From: an uncultured Clostridia bacterium
Lineage (GTDB): Bacteria > Bacillota > Clostridia > Christensenellales > Borkfalkiaceae
Assembly (NCBI GenBank): GCA_947627575.1
Contig: CANQWN010000006.1
Location: 48,179 to 112,178 of the forward strand
Reading direction: 5' to 3'
DNA length: 64,000 nt
Every line of letters starts with the position of its first letter. Within the stretch, counting starts at the first letter, position 1. The notes below the pieces were generated by a model. The model was given only the letters and a program-made list of their open reading frames with translations. It was not told the origin of the DNA and did no database searches. Shown here piece by piece: positions 63,869 to 64,000 of this stretch. A program made the translations under genes and the position numbers.

Positions 63869-63900
63869 GTGCGGGAGGCAAACAGCCTCCGCACCGCTTC
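63869..63900 (+). terminator. Hairpin after the LRR_5 gene
   Basis: GGTGCGGGAGGC and its complement flank a 5-base loop. It lacks a long T-run, so function as a terminator is uncertain. Nothing further is recognisable to the window end. Confidence 0.4.
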
Positions 63901-64000
63901 TCGGACGGCTATTCACCACGAAAGGGGGCTGTATAGCAGATAGTCTGCCGTTTCCCATAAATGGGAATCCTCGGCAGAGCTTCGCTGCGCTCGCGCGGGG

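Overview
The window looks like a chromosome segment of an uncultured anaerobic Bacillota (Clostridia-type) bacterium. This is inferred from the Gram-positive style lipoprotein signal peptides, strong AAGGAG ribosome sites, classic TTGACA/TATAAT promoters, a stand-alone MetH reactivation protein beside MetH, and nadA/Rrf2/nifS/nifU neighbours. No rRNA is present, so the lineage is not proved. Standard stop codons are used throughout.

Layout. (1) 0-20.7 kb is a defence island. It holds the tail of a GmrSD-like DUF262/DUF1524 nuclease, a two-gene module resembling Druantia type III (a 1316-aa protein of unknown fold plus a 1577-aa DEAH helicase with a DUF1998-type tail), the 3' remnant of a different hsdR, a nucleotidyltransferase divergent from a DUF4143 ATPase, and a complete type I restriction-modification operon (hsdM-hsdS-hsdR) with a SEFIR/TIR-like gene between hsdS and hsdR. 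(2) 20.7-23.8 kb is a recombinase module: repeats and hairpins, a sigma-like HTH gene, a 36-aa ORF and a large serine recombinase. (3) About 23.9-45.0 kb looks like an integrated island. A truncated tRNA-Gln 3' half with its terminator at the left is matched by an intact tRNA-Gln(CTG) at the right, and a tyrosine integrase lies just inside the left end. Its cargo is a broken DUF1016 nuclease, a five-gene operon of four large surface lipoproteins plus a membrane HExxH protein (InlB/LRR, FN3-like, C-type lectin with GLUG-like repeats, aerolysin-like with GLUG-like repeats), and a run of RNA-repair/ADP-ribose type genes (metallophosphoesterase, DnaE-like split gene, broken Tpt1/KptA, HAD, ADP-ribosylglycohydrolase, Smr-like). 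Decayed copies of a serine recombinase tail occur twice in it.

(4) 45-59.5 kb is the core-like part, visibly richer in G+C: hxlR, rtcB with a Cys-rich HTH partner, yraN, a lipoprotein, and a divergent locus with nadA and an Rrf2 regulator on one strand and nifS-nifU-PP-loop thiolase-metF-MetH activation-metH on the other, then a P-type Ca2+ ATPase. Iron-sulfur supply (nifS/nifU), the cluster enzyme NadA and the probable cluster-sensing Rrf2 protein share one control region carrying a perfect inverted repeat over the nifS -35 box. (5) 59.6-64 kb holds a compact restriction-modification unit (EcoRI-type adenine methylase, DUF262-HNH nuclease) divergent from an XRE regulator with clear operator-like repeats, then small accessory genes (YjzC-like, TIGR04076, LRR_5).

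The strongest candidates for something undescribed are the lipoprotein/metalloprotease operon at 26.5-36.9 kb, the SEFIR gene inside the type I system, and the Druantia-like pair.
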